64,000 nucleotides of DNA from Delphinus delphis (taxonomy: Eukaryota; Chordata; Mammalia; Artiodactyla; Delphinidae), in the NCBI RefSeq assembly GCF_949987515.2, contig NC_082693.1:15682994-15746993 (forward strand), given 5' to 3'. Positions 25,521-38,475 of the stretch are shown one piece after another. Every line of letters begins with the position of its first letter. The first letter of the stretch is position 1. The notes beneath the pieces are model-generated. The model was not told where the DNA came from, did no database searches, and saw nothing but the letters and a program-made list of their open reading frames with translations. Made by a program: the position numbers and the translations under genes.

Positions 25521-26319
25521 TGCAAAGCTCTTCAATTTTAAAGTAAGTTGAAAAGTGTAATTGTCTGATAGTGTAATGAAACCAAGGCCAAATTGAGAAT
25601 GTACAATATTCTTTTTGGTTTGAGTGGAAGGATCTTGAAGAGTTGGCAGTGAACATCTGAGCTGTTTGCTGTCTGGTTTTCTACCTAAATTTGAGAAATA
25701 CAGTCGCTTCCATTATCCCCACATCTCTCTGCGTTGCTCCAGTCCACATTGTGGGTATGTGGCAGCTTGTGTGGGTTGGGCCCTTGTAAAAGTCCAAGTC
25801 ATGATGGTGGCTTCTCTACCAGGGTTGCAAAAAGAATTGCCAAACCACTATGATATCCTATTTTTCTTAGACTAAGTTAAATCCTTCTTTCTCTCCCATA
25901 AAGGAAATACATGATTCTGAGCAAATCATACAAATGGGTTTGCAGCTGAGTTTAATAAGAGACAACCAAAATCTCTTCTGTGGGACAGAGTTTTCTAAAA
26001 TAACATATTTTGTTTGTGCATAGTGGATAAATTTTCAACCTTCTTGCCATGGATACACATATAAAACACTACCTAATAAACCTTGCTTTGTCTAATGTAT
26101 TACTCAGAAGAATTATTGGCTGTTATTGACAATGTTACTAGCAATTTCAATATTTATTTCTTAAATTAAAAAACAGAGTGGATTTTGTAGTAAAGCGGTC
26201 ATTGGTGTTACTCGTGAAGCAAAGGTATTTAAAAAAAAAACCCCACAAAAACAAGTACTCCCGGGGAGAACTGCAGTACTAAGAAGTAGCCAGTATATAG
26301 TTATTAATGGCCAAAACAT
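25521..26319. other. Intron, nothing recognised
   Basis: No exon or clear repeat supported; sequence before the next L1 includes an A-rich tract near 26230. Confidence 0.5.
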
Positions 26320-27595
26320 TAAAAAAAATTTTCCTAACACCAAATGCAAAGGCAACAAAAGCAAAAATAAACAAGTGGGACTGCATCAAACTAAAAAGTC
26401 TCTGCACAACAAAGGAAACAATCAACAAAATGAAAAGGCAACCTACCTAATAGGAGAAGATATTTGCAAATCATGTATCCGATAAGGAGTAATAATCTCA
26501 AATATATAAAGAACTCATACAACTCAATAGCAAAAAAAAAAAAAAAATCCAGTTAAAGAAACTGGGCAGAGGGTCTAAATAGACATTTTTCCAAAGAAGA
26601 CATACAGATGGCCAACAGGTTCATGAAAATGTGCTCAACAATACTAATCATCAGGGAAATGCAAATCAAAGCCACAGTGAGCGATCACCTCACACCTGTT
26701 ACATTGGCTGCCATCAGAAATATAAGAGATAACGAGAGTTGGTGATAATGTGGAGAAAAGGGAACCAGGAATGTAAATTGGTGCAGCCACTGTGGAAAAC
26801 AATATGGAGTGTCCTCAAAAAATTAAAAATAGAACTCCCATGTTGATCCAGCAATTCCACTTCTGGGTATTTATCCAAAGGAAACAAAAACACTAACTCA
26901 AAAAGCTATCTGCACTGCCCCCCACCTCCCACATTCACTGCAGCATTATTTACAATAGCCAAGATATGGAAACAACCTAAGTGTCCATCAGTGGATGAAG
27001 GGATAAAGAAGATGTAGTGTGTACATACACATACATCTACATATGCACATGATGGAATATTATTCAGCCATTAAAAAGGAAGGCAGTCTTTCCATTTGCA
27101 ACAACAGGGATGGACCTTGAGGGCATGATGCTAAGTGAAACAAGTCAGACAGAGAAAGACAAATACTCTATGATCTTACTTATATGTAGAATCTTTAAAA
27201 AGGGAGAGAGAGCTTATAGATAACAGAAAACAGATGGATGGTTACAGAGGCAGGGGAAAGGGTAGGGAGGGTGAAATGGGTGAAGGAGGTCAAAAGGTAC
27301 AAACTTCCAGTGTTAAACTAAATAAGTCATGGGGGTATAATGTACAGCATAGTGACTATAGTTAATAATACTATTTTGCATATTTGAAAGTTGCTAAGAT
27401 CTTAAAAGTTATTATCACAGGAAAAAAAATTTCTGTAACTGTATGGTGACTGATGTTAACTATTAACTAGACTTACTGTGACCATTTCACAATATATTCA
27501 AATACTGACTCATTATCTTCTATACCTGAGACTAATATAATGTTATATGTCAGTTAATTTCAAGTTTGAAATTAATTAATTAAAACAATGCAAAG
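26320..27595 (+). mobile_element. L1 3' end, sense, about 1.3 kb
   Basis: Sense ORF2 C-terminal landmarks: acaagtgggactgcatcaaa, tctctgcacaacaaaggaaa, catacagatggccaacagg, tcagggaaatgcaaatcaaa, ggaatattattcagccatta, gcatgatgctaagtgaaac. A 3' UTR and A-rich end follow. 5'-truncated; reading frame broken. Confidence 0.92.
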
Positions 27596-29635
27596 GAAAA
27601 AACTTTTTTTCTGAGGGTGTAAATAAAACCTCTAGAGTTTCTAAAGTTCAGCTTAAATCACCCTCTTTACCTTCCCAAAGCCTCACAAAAGAATAACCCG
27701 GTAAAGCATTTTCCTCTTTTATCCGACAGAACAGGAAAATCTAGTTTTGAATATGCTAGTACCAGTATTTTCTTTGAAAACCTATGTGAGTTGCTTTCTC
27801 TAAGAAAAATGAAATGTTTCCTTAGCTAATAGCCTTTCCCTTCTCCTTCTTCCTTGCTATTATAATATAACCTCATTTTATTCACTTTCCTCTCTGTGAG
27901 CCACAGACAAAATTGTGAATCTTGAATGGTGTGAGTTCACTTACCATTGATTGAATTAGACGTAGACGCATATGTCTGGCTAATGAGAGCCTGGACAAGG
28001 ATGGCCAGGGAGCTCTTGGGAAATTTCTTGAAAAGGAATATGTAAGCAGAGACTTTATTTTCGCCTCTGGACTCTATGGTCTGCATGTGATGTTTGGGAC
28101 TACAGCAGCCAGTTGGGGACTATGCAGATGCCTAAATAAACAGGACAAGCCAATCAGTGTTGCCATATATTATGCAGTCATGAATAATATCTCCTTGAAA
28201 TCTCAAATGTTCTTATCTTTAAATCAGGAATAGCGCCTTTCCATGCTTGGTTCAAAGAATATAATACCATGTGCTGTACTGATTCATTATATGCAGCATT
28301 GCTCTAATTTTTCATTTTAATTTTTCGATCTAGTACTCTCAGTACTATATTCATTTTTGAAAAAAATCAGACGAATCCTGATGTTTTAAAGAACTTGTGA
28401 GGGTATTTTACCTATTTATAAATATCTGATATAAAATTTACATTTACGCTCAACAAAAGTTGTAAAGTTTTGGCCTTATTGTTGGATGACAGGAGTTTTA
28501 TAACCAGATTTCATGTGTCAGTTCACAGTCAGTTGTGTTAATAGATACTTCATCTTTGACCTTGCGTAGTTTGAAATAACACTCCATTAAGAGTGAAACA
28601 GTTCCTTCAGTGTTACTGAAGTCAGTGTTCCTGACTTTCATCATTATACTAAAAAATTTAAACACCATATTAGCAGACATCTTTTTTCCTCTCTTTCTAA
28701 ACCTGTAATTTTATTGGGGTTTATATTTGAAATGTGCATTTTATGCATCTTTGTAGTGTATGGGAGTTGTTTCCTTAGGGACGTCGTTGGTTGGAATCCT
28801 CCCTCTGCTCTCCTGCTGAGAGCAGACTAGCAACGTGGACTGAACCAAAAAATGTCTTCCTTCGGCAAGCCTGGAAATGGACACCCGTCATCCCTGATCT
28901 TCAGAGCGCTGCCCCACAGTCTCAGTTACTCTTCATATAACAGAACCTGCCGCTTAGAGTTGACTCTAACCCACTAAATTTTGTTTCCGTAAATAGGTTA
29001 TAGGAGCCATGTAGTTTATCAGCTTATTCCCTTTTGATGTAAAGCTCAGAACTGCTTAAACAGCACACCTCTGCCCAGGTTTTCTGGTACAGTTACCTCC
29101 ATGATGCATTGTTCACTTCACAGATAAGATCTGAAAAAGAATAAGGGAGTAATGAATTTCTGTTCCATCTCCAGTAGATATGTCATTTTTAATTTGTTTT
29201 TTATATAATTTGGTGGAAATATACCATTTTATACCCACACTGATTTATTCATCTTAATATCTTTTAAAACCAAATTATTATTGAATGGAATAGTTCCATA
29301 AAGGCTGGAATTAAGGAGGTCTTTCATTTGATTTTCTAGTTTTAGTAAATGATTAAATGTCTAGTAATAAATAGTGAAGAGGGCATAGTGCCAAAGAACA
29401 AGCAATTTGTGTTGCAACATGTCAATTTCTTGATAACCTTTTCTAAAAATGGCATCGATTCAATCCTTTATCTGGGCCTTTGATAGAGCATGATCCTCAG
29501 ATTCAGCTATTGAATATGACCAATTTCCTTCAGTCCTGAACTGTGGAATAGCAGAAGCCTTTTTTGTTTTTTAAGTGTTGTCTGTCACTATTTAAAAACC
29601 TTCTCGAATACTGCCTTAAAAACATAGCTACTCTT
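27596..29635. other. Intron, nothing recognised
   Basis: No coding exon seen. A short inverted repeat (CTGCTCTC / GAGAGCAG) occurs near 28806-28826. Repeat identity could not be assigned for this block. Confidence 0.45.
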
Positions 29636-29850
29636 GGGCTCCCCTGGTGGCGCAGTGGTTGAGAGTCCGCCTGCGGATGCAGGGGACACGGGTTCGTGCC
29701 CTGGTCTGGGAAGATCCCACATGCCACAGAGCGGCTGGGCCCGTGAGCCATGGTCGCTGGGCCTGCGCGTCCGGAGCCTGTGCTCCACAACGGGAGAGGC
29801 CGCAACAGTGAGAGGCCCGCGGACCGCAAAAAACAAAACAAAACAAAAAA
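29636..29850 (+). mobile_element. CHR-type SINE
   Basis: Standard body, starting gggctcccctggtggcgcag and ending gaggcccgcggaccgc, with a mixed A/AAAAC tail. Target-site duplication of 18 bases (aaaaacatagctactctt) at 29618-29635 and about 29848-29865. Confidence 0.97.
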
Positions 29851-30119
29851 AACATAGCTACTCTTGCTCTGGAGCTTTTATATTAGAATTACTTTTCTCC
29901 TCTATTTTTTGTTTTTGGACATATTAGGGGTATCTTGACCAGAAGCACGAAAGCCAAGAGCAATCACAACTTTATTCTTTTACAATAAATACTGAGTAGT
30001 GGGATAACATGAGTTTTTAAATAGTTTTGGGGGTACGTGTTAATATGAACTGTTACGGTTTAAACAGGTGACTGAACAGTAGTCTGATGACGACAACATA
30101 TGCTCAAAGTCCTGTAGTG

Positions 30120-30420
30120 CATAACAAAAGTAAGTAACAGTTATCGAGGGCTTGTCTGTTCCAGGCCACGTTTATACTCTTTACTCTTAACATCCCTACT
30201 AGACAGTAAGTTCCATGAGGACAGTGATTTTTACATTTTATTAACTGCCATCCCCAGGTGCCCAGAACAGTTCTGAACAAATAAAGTAACAACCTGTGAC
30301 ATAGCTACTGTTACCTAATTGAGGCAGTTGGGGCATGGACAGTCACAGTAACTTGCCTAAGGTCACCTAGCTAGTGAGAGGAAGAGCTGGGATTCACACC
30401 TAAGTAGTCTGATTCATGGA
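30120..30420 (+). mobile_element. MIR relic with L2/MIR-like insertion or second copy
   Basis: 'gagggcttgtctgttccagg', then an L2/MIR 3'-end-like block (agtaagttccatgaggacag ... ccagaacagttctgaacaaa), then 'taacttgcctaaggtcacct' and 'agagctgggattcacacc'. Two old elements are probably merged here. Confidence 0.6.
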
Positions 30421-30535
30421 CCAGTGGTCTCAATGGCTGCTTCTGTTGTCTCTAGAGAAGAACAGGAACACAAAGAAATAATAAGTGTGGCTTATTTGGT
30501 AGAGTTCATTGTTAGAGGGCTATGGTGGTCTAATG

Positions 30536-30930
30536 CAGGGCTTATCAACCTCAGCGCTGTTGATATTGGGGGCTGGATACTTCTTTCATGTGGAAAACTT
30601 TCCTGCACATTGCAAGATGTTGGGCAGCATCCTGGCCTCTACCCACTACATACCAGCCCCAGTTGTAACATTCAAATATATTACCAGACAATGGATGGAC
30701 AGCAAGGTCCTACTGTATAGCACAGGGAACTACAGTCAATGTCCTGGGATAAACCATAATGGAAAAGAATATAAAAAGGAATGTGTATATATGCATAACT
30801 AAGTCAATTTGCTGTATAGCAGAAATTAACACAACGTTGTAAATCAGCTGTACTTCAATAATGTATATATTACCAGACATTTCCAAATGTCCCATGGGAG
30901 ATAAAACTCATTCCCAGTTGAAAACCACTG
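30536..30930 (-). mobile_element. MER20-like hAT-Charlie element, split by an L1
   Basis: Minus-orientation MER20 features: cttatcaacctcagcgctgt, ggcagcatcctggcctctac, tttccaaatgtcccatggg and the terminal ttgaaaaccactg. Candidate 8-bp flanks gtctaatg / gtctaaac fit a decayed hAT duplication. The L1 at 30691-30864 interrupts it. Confidence 0.8.
30691..30864 (+). mobile_element. L1 3' UTR tail nested in MER20
   Basis: Cetartiodactyl L1 3' end (gcaaggtcctactgtatagc, gggataaaccataatggaaa, cagaaattaacacaacgttg, tgtacttcaataatgta). It is flanked by atattaccagaca on both sides, which is a clear target-site duplication. Confidence 0.9.
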
Positions 30931-30938
30931 GTCTAAAC

Positions 30939-33027
30939 CTACACATTAAACCATCACAGACAGAAGTCTGGAAGTAAGAGTTAGGTGGAGGCGAATACTT
31001 GATCTCATATTTAGAAAAGTTTGGACCTCCTCCTATGCCACAGTGAGTCAGAAAGAAGGGAATTAGTTTGTTCTGTGACCATAAGGGTATTTTATATCAA
31101 GACCTGAATTTTATCCCTTCTTTGTAAGGATTCCTCTAGAAGCACAAATTTATATAAAACCATATCTTTTCAACTTTTCCCTTTCGGTCATGAAGAGCAT
31201 AAAATCTCTGGCAAGGGTTTTTTGAATAACACCTTGTCTAGTAAAGCTTCGAATGCATTTTTAGTAGCACAGAGGTATGTTAGTTCATAATTTAGTAGTA
31301 CAGTCACTTTTGCTATAACAGTATCTGAAAATACAGTATCTGTATCTTCCTAAAAATCGCCTCTCTGTGCAAAATTGGACAATGAAAGCATGGGGCTTTT
31401 GTGGAAAATGGGTTTAGGGGCACAGCACTAAAAAACCTCATTAGTAACACATAAAAATAAAGATAGGAACCTAGTGAAAGTGGTAGCGCAGTTTCACACA
31501 TATTAAATGGTTAGAAAATACAAAAATACTACATATACTCTCTGCGTTGAGAAAGCCCTGCAGTTTGCTTGTGGAAATGGAATTGGAAGGGTTTCAGCTT
31601 GTGAATTATTGGGAACTGTTGGAAGTAGGGAGTTGTGAAATTAGAAAACGTTGTATCACTGCATGTGGATGGGTGTGTTTCGTAAAGCAGGCAATGAACT
31701 GAAGTAGCTGGTGGACGTTTGAGAGCGTGCAGGTGTGTGATCTGTGTGCTCCTAGGGGCTGCATCATCAAGGTGCAGTTTCTGCACTCACCTAGACTTTC
31801 TCATGGACGGGATCATGCATAAACAAATGCAGGATTTATGTGACACTCAAATTGTTCCTTAATATATGAATTGAATTGGAACACACTTCTACATGAATGT
31901 TATAGGAAAACTGATGGTACTCTTGATCTGAATTTTGAGGCCCTTCAAAAGAGGAGGGAAAAAAAAAAAAAACCTTTGGACTACAAAAAGGATGGCGAGT
32001 GTAGGATGAAAAGACACCCTTTGTAAATAATGCTGGGGACAAACTGGTAGGAAGGTGGTCATGACATGATACCTCGGCCAGCCACCTCCCACAGTGCCCA
32101 GTTGCTGTGTGTATTAAAGAACTCATGTATTATGCACTAAAAGAATCCTGTGCATTAACAGAGATAGCTTTTTCCTTATGTTTTCAAAGGTTCATTTGGA
32201 TTTCATTTACATTGCTGTCATTTATTGGCACTCAGTATGCTTTTAACTCATATTTTTAGTTTCTGTAATTTAGACATTATGTTTATCCTTTACCATTACG
32301 GTACTTAAAAATGCAAGATTAGTATAAAAATGAAGTGTAAATGCCAACATAATAAGAAGGAATGGTTTTGAAATTTAAAAATGTGTATAAAAATAGATTT
32401 GCACAAGAGCAGTGAGAATTGACAATCCTATCAGGTAGTGGAAAATTACGACGTTTCAACAGTTAAGACTGGAATTTGGTTTGGCTGATGTTTTGGTTTG
32501 TCATACTCTTAATTTATTTTAATTCATTTTTAACAAAATGATTAGAAAACATTACTCTGATTTTTTTATTTGCTAAGTATGTTGTTTTATGGGAGATGAC
32601 AGTTTTGTAACTAAACTAATTGCCTATAAAACCTCAGTCTTCTGAATTTGGATTTTATAGAAACCTAGTAATCTTGAATGACTGTAATTTAAAATATAAG
32701 TCAGAACAAATAAATAAACATTTCAGAGGACTTCTGTGTTTATGTTACAATTAGGTGTACATAGTAGGAAAGATTATTTCTTTCGTTAGAGAACAGCAAA
32801 AGACTTTCATGTTAGAGTATCCTTCGAAATAAATGAATTTTTCTGTCAATTTAATATCATAACATTAAAAGAAAACACATTGGGTACTTCGGAAAAGTAA
32901 AAGAACATAAATATGTTCATTTTTCATATTGGTTTTAGTCACTGAACTTTTAACTAAGATGGAATGCTAAGATTTTTATTTAGTTAGTTTTACTTTAAGA
33001 CATTGTGATCTTAAAAGTACTTGGACA
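30939..33027. other. Intron, nothing recognised
   Basis: AT-rich with small homopolymers (A run about 31961-31972). Open frames of 60-96 codons on the minus strand at 31313-32126 overlap each other and match no family. Confidence 0.5.
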
Positions 33028-33213
33028 GGGCTTCCCTGGTGGCGCAGTGGTTGAGGGTGTGCCGATGCAGGGGACACAGGTTCGTGCCCCGGGCTGGGAA
33101 GATCCCACATGCCGCGGAGCAGCTGGGCCCCTGAGCCGTGGCCGCTGAGCCTGCGCGTCCGGAGCCTGTGCTCCACAACGGGAGAGGCCACAACAGTGAG
33201 AGGCCCACGTACC

Positions 33214-33246
<33 letters not shown>
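33028..33246 (+). mobile_element. CHR-type SINE with small 5' deletion
   Basis: After ggttgagg the body jumps to gtgtgccgatgcaggg, so about ten bases (gtccgcctgc region) are missing between the A and B boxes. Poly(A) of about 30. Target-site duplication aaaagtacttggaca (33013-33027) / aaaagtgcttggaca (33243-33257), one mismatch. Confidence 0.96.
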
Positions 33247-33248
<2 letters not shown>

Positions 33249-33257
33249 GCTTGGACA

Positions 33258-34578
33258 ATAAAAATGTCAATTTCATTGAACTAGCATCCACTTTCCGGGA
33301 AAAGAATGTTTGTGTGCTCCTTTTTTTTTTTTGCAATCATTCCATTGTCACAATAGTCAATATATAATTTTTTTTAACTGTATACCTTTTCTTTTATACG
33401 GTTTTAGTTTTATTTAATAAAGTTTCCAGTACTTGAGTAACCAATAAAAATAATATTACTGAAAGTTCAGATTTGGAAAAGGAACTTAAGTATCTGAAGT
33501 TTGCCAGAAAGTTTGTGGCCTGCGGTTATAAATGTCCTACAATACAGATCACATGTAATAATCTTTTAAGATTAACAAAGCAGTATTCAGTACAACATCT
33601 TGACAATTTCCTCCATAATGAAAGTAAGTTTTCTAAGATCTAGCACACCAATGATTGATCTTCCTTACAGGTCGCTTTGTGGTATGTTACTAAACGGGAA
33701 AAAAATATTTGTTTACAAATGATGTATTTTTTTTAGTATATCAAATGTATACTGCATATTATTTGGGGCATCAGTTATTTTTGGCTTAGATAAATAGTTT
33801 GGGATTTTTCTCCTCTCATTTCTAGAAAACAATAGGAAGCCTAAAGGTCTTATTCTCCAAAAAATAGTCACTCTTTAATCAAACCAGGTTTTTTTTCAGC
33901 AAACATAATAAGTAGATTTTTCTTTGCTTGTGTTGTTGTTTGTGCATTTCATTTAAGATTTTTGTTTTCTCCTTCAGATTCCATTTTTCTATAGCATACT
34001 TCAGGTATCATAAAAATCAATCCCATTACATTATTTATGTAAAGATTCCTTTGTGAAGCCAAAATGCCATAAATTATTGCTCTTCCAGTGGTACTATGTT
34101 TTAATGTGCCAGTGCCCATCTGGTAGTACTGTTAGATTTATTTTTCCGTCATGAATTTGGCATTAGGTTTCTGTAACGTACCTAGATTGGTATACTAAAT
34201 AATGAACGTAGGTGGATACTCATACTTTTCTGTGGCCCACCTGTCACGTAAGATGCAATGATTGTGGAGTCAGATCAACTTACTTTTGTTTATACAATAG
34301 AAGAACAAATTGAGGTCATACTGGTGGTGGGCATGGGGTTGGGAGTGGTGAGTCTAGCTGTACTGTAAAACTGTAAGTAACATTTACACAAACGTGTACA
34401 CACGGTAGATAGTAGAAAAGGTTATGTAGGAGTGTCAACACCTGGGGGTTTGAATTGCATCTCCTTTATTCACTAACTTTAATGTTGCTATAAAGAAATG
34501 GCTATTTTGCTAACAGGATATTTTTTTAAAATTTGTGGTAATGGCATGTACATTTTCTCTTATTCTGTTTTCTTCCAG
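33258..34578 (+). other. Intron preceding the WW2 exon
   Basis: AT-rich intron end leading to the acceptor at 34577-34578. No repeat or additional exon identified. Confidence 0.6.
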
Positions 34579-34662
34579 CCATAATGAAAGGAAAGTGACC
34601 TGTAAACATCCAGTCACAGGACAGCCATCACAGGACAATTGTATTTTTGTAGTGAATGAACA
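34579..34662 (+). CDS. PLEKHA5: PLEKHA5 coding exon: C-terminal part of WW domain 2
   Basis: This internal exon runs from an acceptor (tcttccag) to a donor (gtaagt). It starts with the last base of a split Asn codon and ends with two bases of a Gln codon, so it enters in phase 2 and leaves in phase 2. It encodes HNERKVTCKHPVTGQP and then QDNCIFVVNE, which I recognise as the last strand of WW domain 2 of PLEKHA5 and the start of the linker. The second signature Trp of a WW domain is replaced by Cys here (T-C-K-H-P), which as far as I recall is also the case in other mammals. The first strands of WW2 and all of WW1 must be on exons upstream of the window; I did not find them. WW domains bind Pro-rich or partner-specific peptides and are reported to link PLEKHA5-7 proteins to junctional partners such as PDZD11. 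Confidence 0.95.
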
Positions 34663-34708
34663 GTAAGTAAAGTGTTTCATGGAATGCCTCTGTTCAAAAT
34701 GGGGTTAG

Positions 34709-35255
34709 TCTAAGTATCCATCAACAGATGAATGGATAAAGAAGATGTGGCACATATATACAATGGAATATTACTCAGCCATAAAAAGGAACATTGAGTT
34801 ATTTGTAGTAAGTGGATGGACCTAGAATCTGTCATACAGAGTGAAGTAAGTCAGAAAGAGAAAAACAAATACTGTATGCTAATACATATATATGGAATTT
34901 CAAAAAGTGGTGCTAATGAACCTCATGTCAAGGCAGGAATAAACATGCAGACGTAGAGAACGGACTTGAGGGCATGCGGGAGGGGAGGGGAATCTGGGAT
35001 GAAGTGAGAGAGTGGCATGGACATATATACACTACCAAATGTAAAATAGCTAGTGGGAAGCAGCCTCATAGCACAGGGAGATCAGCTCAGTGCTTTGTGG
35101 CCACCTAGAGGGGTGGGATAGGGAGGGTGGGAGGGAGACGCAAGAGGGAGGAGATATGGGGATGTATGTATATGTAGAGCTGATTCACTTTGTTATAAAG
35201 CAGAAACTAACACACCATTGTAAAGCAATTATACTCCAATAAAGATGTTTTAAAA
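34709..35255 (+). mobile_element. 5'-truncated L1 46 bp downstream of the WW2 exon
   Basis: About 550 bases of L1 ORF2 end and 3' UTR (agtatccatcaacagatgaa ... ggaatattactcagccataa ... actccaataaagatg) with AATAAA before the A run. A perfect 13-base target-site duplication, aaaatggggttag, lies at 34696-34708 and 35255-35267. Confidence 0.97.
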
Positions 35256-35527
35256 AAATGGGGTTAGCGTTGAAATTGCTGTTATCCGTACTTAATACAG
35301 TACAATTTAACAGTTTTCTTATCTGGACATTTGCAGTCAAGTATAATAACAGAATGCCGTCTGTTTACTATGTATGGTATAGAAACATGACTTAAATTTT
35401 TTTTTCATGAGGAATGTAATTCCAGAAGCTCTTTTTACAATGGGTCAGACACAGATAGTAAACTCAAGAGCACAGAATGCAAGGTCAAGGAAAACTGTAA
35501 ACTTGGTCAAATTATTAAACTAATTTG

Positions 35528-35618
35528 TGGGATCTCAGTTCCCCAACCAGGGATCGAACCCGCGCCCTCAGCAGTGAAAGCACAGAGTCCTAACTACTGG
35601 ACTGCCACGGAATTCCCT
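35528..35618 (-). mobile_element. Short antisense tRNA-derived SINE
   Basis: Reverse complement of a tRNA-like SINE head: gggatctcagttccccaacc, then agggatcgaacccg (B-box antisense), then ctactggactgccacggaat (A-box antisense). Older subfamily ending in gggaattcc. Confidence 0.9.
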
Positions 35619-35926
35619 ATCATTGTTACTGTTTTCAATATTAGAATCGCTAATCTTGTAATTAAATTTTTAATGTTCCAGTTAGATGACCAAGTAGCAT
35701 ATCTGTATTAAGGCTTATTAAAATAAACATGATATTAAGTTGTGCTTAATTATTTTTAAAGTAGTTATAAATATTAAGCTCCAACTCTGGAGCTTATTAA
35801 GCTCTAACTAGTACCCAGCTGTTTTGAAAAAGTCAGACACCAGCATTGTTCACTCTAGGGAAATGTTATTGTACAGTAGTTTATATAAACAGCAAGTTCT
35901 AGCGTTCTGGCATATTATATTTTCAG

Positions 35927-36047
35927 GACCGTTGCAACCATGACATCTGACGAAAAGAAGGAACGACCTATAAGTATGATAAATGAAGCTTCTAACTATA
36001 ACATGAGTTCAGACTATGCGGTGCATCCAGTGAGCCCTGTAGGCAGA
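35927..36047 (+). CDS. PLEKHA5: PLEKHA5 coding exon: WW-PH linker
   Basis: The exon is bounded by acceptor tattttcag and donor gtaagt. Its first G completes the Gln codon left open by the previous exon, followed by 40 full codons, ending in phase 0. The peptide runs T-V-A-T-M-T-S-D-E-K-K-E-R-P-I-S-M-I and ends P-V-S-P-V-G-R. It is a hydrophilic Ser/Thr-containing linker between WW2 and the PH domain. An in-frame ATG at 35940-35942 sits in a fair Kozak context (A at -3: ACCATGA). It could start a shorter protein lacking the WW domains if an upstream non-coding first exon is used (see the candidate promoter at 18560-18980). A 5'-truncated L1 lies in the intron just before this exon. Confidence 0.95.
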
Positions 36048-38475
36048 GTAAGTTATTTTGCTTACTGTTAATTATTGATAACTGGTATAATTGGTAATAT
36101 CTATTACTCTTAATGGACTTAGAGTTTTAGAATAATCATTTCATTTTTATTATTATGTGAACCTAATTACGTTCGAGGTAATTGACATAAGCAGTGGCTT
36201 AGAATATAAAGTAGTAAGCTTATATTTTAATAATTTAATGATTTTTTAAATATTGTAGAGTTCAGATTTGGAATAATTTTACACATGTAATGGATGTTTG
36301 TGTGAGAAAATGGAAGTTTATTGAATCAACTTAAGTTTTAATGGTGAAGGTTAATATAATGGCCTAGAACTCCCATTTTCTGACTATTAAGTATACCTAG
36401 AATAATATATATTCTATCATATTATACTGTTTCTTTAAAATGTAAAATCTTTTACTGCTAAAGGGAAACCCATCAAGCCACTGTGCTTGATGACTGATGT
36501 GTTTAGAACCCATGATGTGAAAAGTGCCATAGCCACATGGAAACAGTAGTGGGTGGTTTTTCTTTGTAATCAGAAACAAAAATGTTAATTGTTTAACCTC
36601 TAATCCCAGACTTGTGTGTCTATAAAAGTTTGTAGTTGTTGCTTCTTGTACTTTAAACCATAACGTTAATGTTTTAAATTTAGAATTTTAATATTAAAAT
36701 GTCTTCAAACTCGTAGAAAACCTGCTGCTAAATCTGAATAAATAGTTGCCGTAACATTAATGCTCAGGTCCTAAATTAAGGATAGCAAGAAAATCAAGGG
36801 ATGATAAAAGAATTTTCTTTATTTAGAACATAATTGTGTATTTTATAATAGTAAAAGAATTGTAATAGTAAATTATGGTTATTGTAAAGAAATGGGTAAT
36901 AGACAATTATCTATTTTAAATGCCTGGTAAGGTTTTTTAAATGAAATATTGCAGATATTACAAGTAAATATAAATTTTCAAATAATGTAAATTATTTCTA
37001 ATTCTTGTTAGCATAAAACACTAGCAGGATAACACAGCATTATAATGCTTGTAAATTTATACTAATTAAAATCTAGAAAAATGACTTACCAGTTGAGGGC
37101 CAGTAAGTCATTGTCTGGAAAGAAGGTTGGAGCCGTTCCTCACACTTTACACCCAAAATTTTCCAGATGGATCAGGTGTTAAAGCGGTAAAAACAAAACT
37201 CTAAAAGCAGTACAGAAAGCAGTGGAGGTTTTTTAAAATAAACTCAGAATGCAGATGGGCTGTCTAAAATATGACATAAATCCCAGAAGTCAAAATAGAA
37301 AATGAGAAATCCAACCACAGAAAACTATCATGCATGCATAATATCTGTAATTTATATGATAATTAAAGAAGGATACTGAAGAGTAGGAATTATGTATGCA
37401 GTTATTTGAGAAAAAAAAAGAGATATTCCATAACTATGAAAAGTTATTCAGATGGATACACACATATATACACAGTGGTATCGGTCGCCTCACAGGGTTG
37501 TGTTTGGGTTGTTTGGGTGCTGGGGTCCAGAGGTGAGAAGGAGACTGGTCCTTTTGTATCTTTTTGTAACATTTGAGATTTGTACTGTGTTTAAGCATTA
37601 TATGTTCATAAGTAAATTAAAATGTATCCCCCCAAAATGGCTGATATCGGGCCTTAAAATTCTATTATGTACTGATACAAGCCTCATAAAAGGAGATTCT
37701 AATGTAATGTGCTAGATTTCCAAAGATTCTAGATAAGTTGAAAAATAAGAGATAAATTGATATTACTTACTTCATAGAGAAATTCAAATTCAGCTTCTTT
37801 GTCTTTATGTTTGTTGGTTACTGCTATCATTCCCACCAAGATAAAATGTTCGCAATAAACAACAGCAGTATTTTAAAAGATTATGTGTACTTATAAGAAT
37901 ATGGTAAACACCATCTGTCTGGTATTATCCACGTTCAGAGTTTGTCCGTAAAGAAGAAAACACTACATGACGTTAAGCAGATCCTTCCAGTCTTGTTTTG
38001 ACTTGATGTGATATGTTTGTTTCTATTTTATCTGTTAGATTTGCTCTTGTGACATGGCACTGTTAACTTTCTTTAATTGGAGCAACACGATTAAATGCAG
38101 ATATAAATCAAAAAGTGCTGTCATTTGGTTTATTCTTTAAAATGTGTTAATATTATTTTTACTCAAGGTTCCTTCTATTTAGCAGGTAATGCCACACACT
38201 GTGCCTTTTTAAAAATTGTACACGCGGATTTTAAAGGAGAGAGATTTGTGATCCTTCCGTAATATCCTAGAGGAGGAAAAATCTTTGTGCAGAATTCTTA
38301 CATTTGAAACAACTAAGACACAAAAGTGGGATTGCAGTAATTCATCTGAACAGATTAAATCCTGGAAGTTTCAGAGAAATCTGAAAAGAGATTAAAATTC
38401 TGAAGATGAAAAATAAACTCAATATCTAGGCATTAATACCACATTTTCTGTTGGGCTTTTTTTTTTTTTCCTTAG
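36048..38475 (+). other. Intron with ancient L1 relic (about 37100-37640)
   Basis: Bases 37110-37640 recall an old L1ME/HAL1-type fragment (ttccagatggatcaggtg, gacataaatcccagaagtc, tttgtaacatttgagatttg). The rest is AT-rich intron without a recognised exon. Confidence 0.5.
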
